DNA from: Coptis chinensis
Taxonomy: Eukaryota > Streptophyta > Magnoliopsida > Ranunculales > Ranunculaceae
Direction: 5' to 3'
Assembly: GCA_015680905.1 (NCBI GenBank)
Contig: CM027382.1
Location: 19,751,501 to 19,815,500, forward strand
Length of the DNA stretch: 64,000 nt
Below the pieces are notes generated by a model that saw only the letters and a list, made by a program, of their open reading frames with translations, ran no database searches and had not been told where the DNA came from. Positions within the stretch are counted from its first letter, which is position 1, and each line of letters begins with the position of its first letter. The translations under genes were made by a program, and so were the position numbers. Below are positions 59,401-64,000 of the stretch, piece by piece.

Positions 59401-60189
59401 TGCGATTGTGGTAGCCGGAAACTAGGTAAGACATAGATACGACGTGATTTTAGGGACACAAAAAAAGTTTTGAAATAATCTAATTATGGTAATGTGTTGG
59501 TTAATGATGTATCTTTAGATAGATGATTGTATATGCTTATTGGTTATAGTTTAGTTAGAACCTAAGGCTCTCGATGGAGGAACTACATGCCTTATTTATT
59601 ATGAGTATAGTTTGTTGTGTGGTTAGTGGGAAGTTAAGGCCTCGGTGGAGGAACTACACTGCCTTTATTATTGTGCTTAAGTATGTTATATTAAATGGTT
59701 GAAAGTTAAAACTCGGTGGAGGAACTAAGCGCCATTATGGATTGTGTATATATATGTATATTATATGTTGTATTTTAGGTATTACTCACACCATTTTTAT
59801 TTTTATAATGTCAACCGATTTGCATGTTTGTTTATCGGGTGTGTTCATTCAATGAACATAGTTGATAAGTTTTTGACAGTTTAGTGATGAAGAAGATTGG
59901 TTCTTCGCTTGTGGTTTTGCGTTAGCATTGCATTTTCGAGTCAGGTTTTGTTTTCCCTTGAGGTGATATAGATTTTCAGTTGAGATAATATTATTTACAT
60001 TTTCATTTGTAAATTGTTTTATAATGAAGAGGACTTTGTTTAAGTTAAAATTTTTATTGGTTTTAATTATCCGCGATATTTTAAACCGTTTATGGGTTTT
60101 GGAAGTGGAGAGTCGCCACACCCCGGAGATCGAAGAGTCGGGGACAAATAATGTTTTTTCCGAATTCTGTCGAAATTCGGGGTGTGACA
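56477..60189 (+). repeat. 5' LTR of the LARD-like element
   Basis: Contains, in order: an AT-rich start (TTAATTAATTAA), GGCCCGAG motifs and TATAAACAC near 56624 (possible TATA region), and a TTGAC cluster at 58155-58405. Next come CTTCCGGCG-type GC-rich repeats at 59095-59200 and three spaced copies of TGGAGGAACTA at 59574-59730. It ends CACACCCCGGAGATCGAAG...GGTGTGACA. No genes. Confidence 0.88.
58155..58405 (+). promoter_or_regulatory. Cluster of W-box cores in the LARD LTR
   Basis: About twenty TTGAC cores, most followed by C or T as in the W-box bound by WRKY factors, all on one strand. They are mostly in the repeated form TTTGACTTTGACC or GTTGACTTTGAC. The second LTR has the same cluster at about 63330-63575. 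Binding is not shown. Confidence 0.6.
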
Positions 60190-61657
60190 GTTTGGTATCA
60201 GAGCATTTGGTTAGCTTAGACTAGGGTGAGTCTAGGTGATTCTCGGATTGTGGTTTATGGGTAGTGTTTAAGGAGTTTTATTTTCAAAAACTATTTCCGC
60301 TAGTTGTTTTATTTTTACAAAGAAAATAAAATAGATATAGAAATAAAGAGAGTCAATAATTTTCTTGATTTGTTTGTACGTGTGATGTATATATCTATAT
60401 TAGTTACTCTTGTGGAGTGCATATGAAATGCTTTTCTTTTTCCTTATCATATGAGGAGTGGTTATATGTGTAATATGTTAATTATTAATGGATTTGATCA
60501 AGATGATGTGTACTGCTATAATGTTGTTTTATTGTTTGTGATCATTTTCACGTGGAGTATGAATTAAGTATGACCACATGTTTGTGAACTTTGTATTTGA
60601 GTGGTATGATATTATTCAAGAAATAATAAGATATTTTAATCTATATTAAATGAGTTGTATTATTTGATGGCTTTGTGACGTACTGAGTAAGGAACTAATT
60701 GCCTCGGTGTTGGAGGAACTATCTCGCCTCACTCGTACACGTTAATGGAGGAATAGTACTTTGAAGTATAAGAGATTAATCTGTTAGAGGTGATTAGTTA
60801 GAAATAGATTGAATATAATAATAAAATATACGTATAATCTTTTTGAGATGTGTATACTTCCGTATACACGTGTAATCTTTTTGAGATGTGTATACTTCCG
60901 TATACACGTGTATTCTTTTTGAGATGTGTATACTTGCGTATACACGTTTTTATGTTATTGTATATAGGTGAACTATTACCGTGCGTATATGATTGATTAA
61001 TATCGTTAAATTAGTTTCACATGATTTTTGCCTATTCGAGCATTTATTCTTACTTGTTTTGTTTCAGTCTATATGATTTTGATACATGGATATGAAAAAT
61101 TATTTTTGGATACGTGCTATATTTGATCCAGTTGCAAGCATGAATTAGGATTCAAGGGTTGTTTTAAATTTAATTTTTCTGATAGCATGACTAAAGTAAA
61201 TATAAAGTTTATTGTAGTATCAATGACATGAGTGATTTTTGTTTTAAGTGTATTAGGACACTAATTTCATTTTATGCATGATATGAAAAACTCTATTATG
61301 TTTTATACCAGGATGAACTTTCTCCATATTATTGATTAGTTTAAGTAGAATATTATTTTTTCGTAGAGTTTGCTACGTGTTAAGAAACTACATGCTAAAA
61401 AGATATGATATGTTTATCTTGCGTTTAAGGGACAGTAATAATTTGTTTTAATATAGACAGTTAAACTATAATAGGTTTTGTAATGGCATGAGGACATATA
61501 TTCTGAAATTATTTAAAGATAATTAATATCAATGTTATCTTGTTTAAGTTTAATCAACATGCATTCTTGTATAGGTTCTAAGTTAATAACCAACGTTTTT
61601 GTTTGTATAGTTTTATTTCCGAATCTCGGGACGAGATTCTTTTGAGATGTGTATAGC
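60190..61657 (+). other. Interior of the LARD-like element
   Basis: Primer-binding site at the left and a degraded purine tract/pol-end at the right. AT-rich with no coding frame. A 38-bp tandem repeat lies at 60839-60950. Confidence 0.7.
60839..60950 (+). repeat. Three 38-bp tandem repeats with a hairpin
   Basis: Unit TCTTTTTGAGATGTGTATAC then TTCCGTATACACGTG. GTGTATAC-TTCC-GTATACAC is a perfect 8-bp stem with a 4-base loop. TTTTGAGATGTGTATA recurs just before the second LTR (61640-61655). Confidence 0.85.
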
Positions 61658-64000
61658 TGTAACGCCCGTATTTTTTAAATACGTATTTTCCTATTTAATT
61701 AATTAATTAAATTATTTATTTTCAAAATTCGTCGGATTGGACTCGGGATACGTGGGCCTGGTTTTGGGCCCGAGTCGGTGTTGGGCTTGGGTTTCGGACC
61801 CAAGTATATAAACACTTTTTTCTAGAAAATAGGGTTCAGAGAATAATAGAATAATGAAAATGGAGGCAGAGCTTAAAGCTGGATTTCTGGAGGGTGGAGC
61901 GGCTTGACGGCTCCGGATTCGGAGAAATTCGTGGAGTTTGTTAGGACTGTGGAGTAGATTTTATCTTTTCGAAAGTACTAAAACTATAATTTTGTCCATT
62001 TAGAATTTACAATTTCATAAACTATGGTTTTCGTCGGTTTAGTATTTCTGAATTTATTGTAAGAGTTTAGCTCTCGCTTAGGTTTCGTTTTTTCCTATGT
62101 CGGGTTTTTGTTCTCATTCGTTTTGGTTAGGCGTTAGAATAGTATTCACTTATCATTGAAATATTTGGATCTTTGGGGGGTGTCGGTACATTTGATAGAA
62201 ATTTGTAGATATGTTGAGGTCGTTAATGGCGCCAAGGTTATGACCAAGAAGATATGGCCGATTACCATTTTCTATTTTAGTTAACTGTTAAATGTTGTTG
62301 TGTGTGTGTATTGGTTGATGGACGCCGGGATGTAGGATGGGAGCCTGTAAAGCTCTGTTAATGGCGTCCACCCAGCAAGGTCGTCTTTGCCCTTGAATGG
62401 GTTGTTTTGTTGTGTTGGGTTAGGATGTTTGGAGTAGTGGGATTATGATGGATGAGTGGGGTCGGAGTGAAGTCTTTGTTGGGGCGGTTTGAAGCTCGGA
62501 AAATCCGTCAATGGCGCACGCCATTACCGCGTTTTCTAGAGGATTTGGTTTGATCGTTTTAAAATTGTTTAAACTGTGTTTTGGTATGGTGGGTTGATGG
62601 GATGATGTTTGGTGGTAGTGGGGATGGTTGGGTTGTCGATTTGAGCTTGGAGCAAGCTCTAATGGTGGCCGAAATTCCGTGATCTAGATTTAGGAATAAT
62701 TTTGGATTGTATGATTTGGAGTTTTGCCTTTGTTAAAGTTGGAGGGTTTTCTTGATGAGTAAAACCGATGGGTTGAAAGGGGGGTGGTTGTGTGGAGGTT
62801 GGTGGTGGCGGATTTGGGGGTCATTGTTGGTGGGAGGGATGATGAACGAGTAATTTCAATTTCGGTTTGGGCCTTGGGCCAAAACCTTAAGTTTTGTTTT
62901 TTGGGCGGTTTAGTTTTGTTGGGCCGACCTTTGTTTTGTTTTAGATTGTTGGGCGAAATGTTTAAGTGTTTGGTTTGGGCCCAAATTCTATTAGTGGCTT
63001 GGCCGAAATTTCGATGGTGGTTGGCCGAAATGTCAGTTTTAGTTTTATGTGGGCTGAAATCTAATTTAAGTGGTTGGTTTTTTTTCCATTTGTATTTGTG
63101 GACCGGTTTTAACTTAATGTGTTGGGCCCGTTTCTAATATTGCTTGGACCAGTCCATTGGACTTAAAATAGATCTTTCTGGGTCTTTACATGTTTAAACT
63201 TTCAGGTTCTAAGGTTTGGGCTTGGCCAGTTGGGTCCGAACCATGACCTTGGTCACGAGCCCACGAGCATACGACTTTGTCCAAGCCATGAACCATGGCT
63301 ATGACTCGACTGTCGAACAGGAAAAAAAACGGTTTGACTTTGACCCGGAGACGGTTTGACTTTTGACCGGGGATAGTTTGACTTTGATTTAGACGGATTT
63401 GACTTTGACCATCGACCGTTGACTTTGACTTTTGACCATGGACGGTTGACTTTCACCTTTGACTTTGACGATGACAGTTTGGCTTTGACCATGACATGTT
63501 GAGTTTGACCTTGACCATGAGGTGTTGACCTTTGACCGTTGACCGTTGACTTTGACCGTTGACTGTGAATGTTGACTTTTCCAGTTTTTCATATGTTTGT
63601 TTATATGGATATATATAGTAATAAAATACTGTCGGATATTGTATAACTTGGTTGGTAAATTATCTAATTTAGATTTGACGTGAGTAGTGTGTAAAGCATA
63701 TTGGGCTTTGATTGTGGACTGTGGACTGTTTATTTGTGCTACGTGTTATGTGTATATTATATGGACATATGTAGTAATAAAATGCTGTGGAAGCTTGTAT
63801 AATTTGGTGGTCATTATCTAAGAAAGATTTGACCTTGATGTTGTGTATTTTGACACGCGGACGATATTGAGGTGTTAGGAGACATTATATTCCTAATACG
63901 TTATAATAAAGATGTATGCGATACGTTGAAGCATTGTGACATGATATAATATGCTGGGATAGTTATATTAATGCAATATCTTGGAGAAATGTATATACAC
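61658..64000 (+). repeat. Second LTR of the LARD-like element (cut by the window end)
   Basis: Follows 56477-58840 closely, with long identical stretches separated by clusters of small indels. About 1.4 kb of it should lie beyond the window. Confidence 0.88.

Larger units (their letters stand above)
56477..64000 (+). mobile_element. LARD-like element with 3.7-kb LTRs and non-coding interior (partial)
   Basis: First LTR 56477-60189 (TGTAACGCCC to GGTGTGACA, 3,713 bp). Then a primer-binding site for initiator methionine tRNA, TGGTATCAGAGC at 60193-60204, and a 1,468-bp interior without gag-pol. A second LTR starts at 61658 and runs off the window. The sequence just before the second LTR (ATCTCGGGACGAGATTCTTT) matches the usual end of Del/Tekay chromoviruses, so this is probably a large non-autonomous derivative of that group. 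It is inserted in the 3' LTR of element 2. Confidence 0.85.

Noticed and set aside
62784..63137. Plus-strand 117-codon frame in the second LTR
   Set aside because: The same region in the first LTR is not open, and it lies in LTR DNA with no domain.

Overview
This is a stretch of plant nuclear chromosome, most likely eudicot. It holds two intact, intronless, plant-specific genes (a mitochondrial-type PPR protein and a VIER F-BOX/SKIP2-type F-box/LRR protein) and the first exons of a third gene on the minus strand. The third resembles the chloroplast protein YELLOW LEAF 1 and appears to share a bidirectional promoter with the PPR gene. The rest is AT-rich DNA filled with transposable elements nested in one another. 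There is no prokaryotic or organellar gene organisation. Most short open frames are spurious.

Layout. 1-2100: 5' part of the YL1-like gene, minus strand. 2100-2614: shared promoter with site II and telo-box motifs. 2615-4591: PPR gene. 6231-6803: foldback element with 9-bp duplications. 7780-10895: a decayed Mutator-like element (MULE) with 93-bp inverted ends around a FAR1/MULE transposase remnant. 11925-13610: small foldback elements. 13629-30756: Helitrons joined head to tail (junctions at 15444 and 18169, last 3' end at 30756). The last carries a 10-kb Tat-type Ty3/gypsy element (18933-28892), itself broken by an Athila-like piece and an LTR-like piece. 29761-31555: hAT-type elements. 31891-33522: F-box/LRR gene. 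34026-45439: an LTR element without its own gag-pol, holding a 5'-truncated LINE, a minisatellite and (in its 3' LTR) a solo LTR. 46205 to beyond the window: a second Tat-type element with gag but no pol. It is split by a 4.7-kb solo LTR (which itself contains a 1.25-kb MULE-type foldback). Its 3' LTR is split by a LARD-like element with 3.7-kb LTRs and only 1.47 kb between them. The window ends inside that element's second LTR.

The most interesting signals are these: a related, apparently spliced antisense gene in the 3' part of both Tat-type elements; the Helitron head-to-tail series; about twenty W-box cores packed into 250 bp of the LARD LTR; three foldback elements with perfect 9-10-bp target duplications; and a predicted upstream ORF whose stop overlaps the YL1-like start codon by one base. 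All names rest on motifs and remembered family features. No database search was possible.
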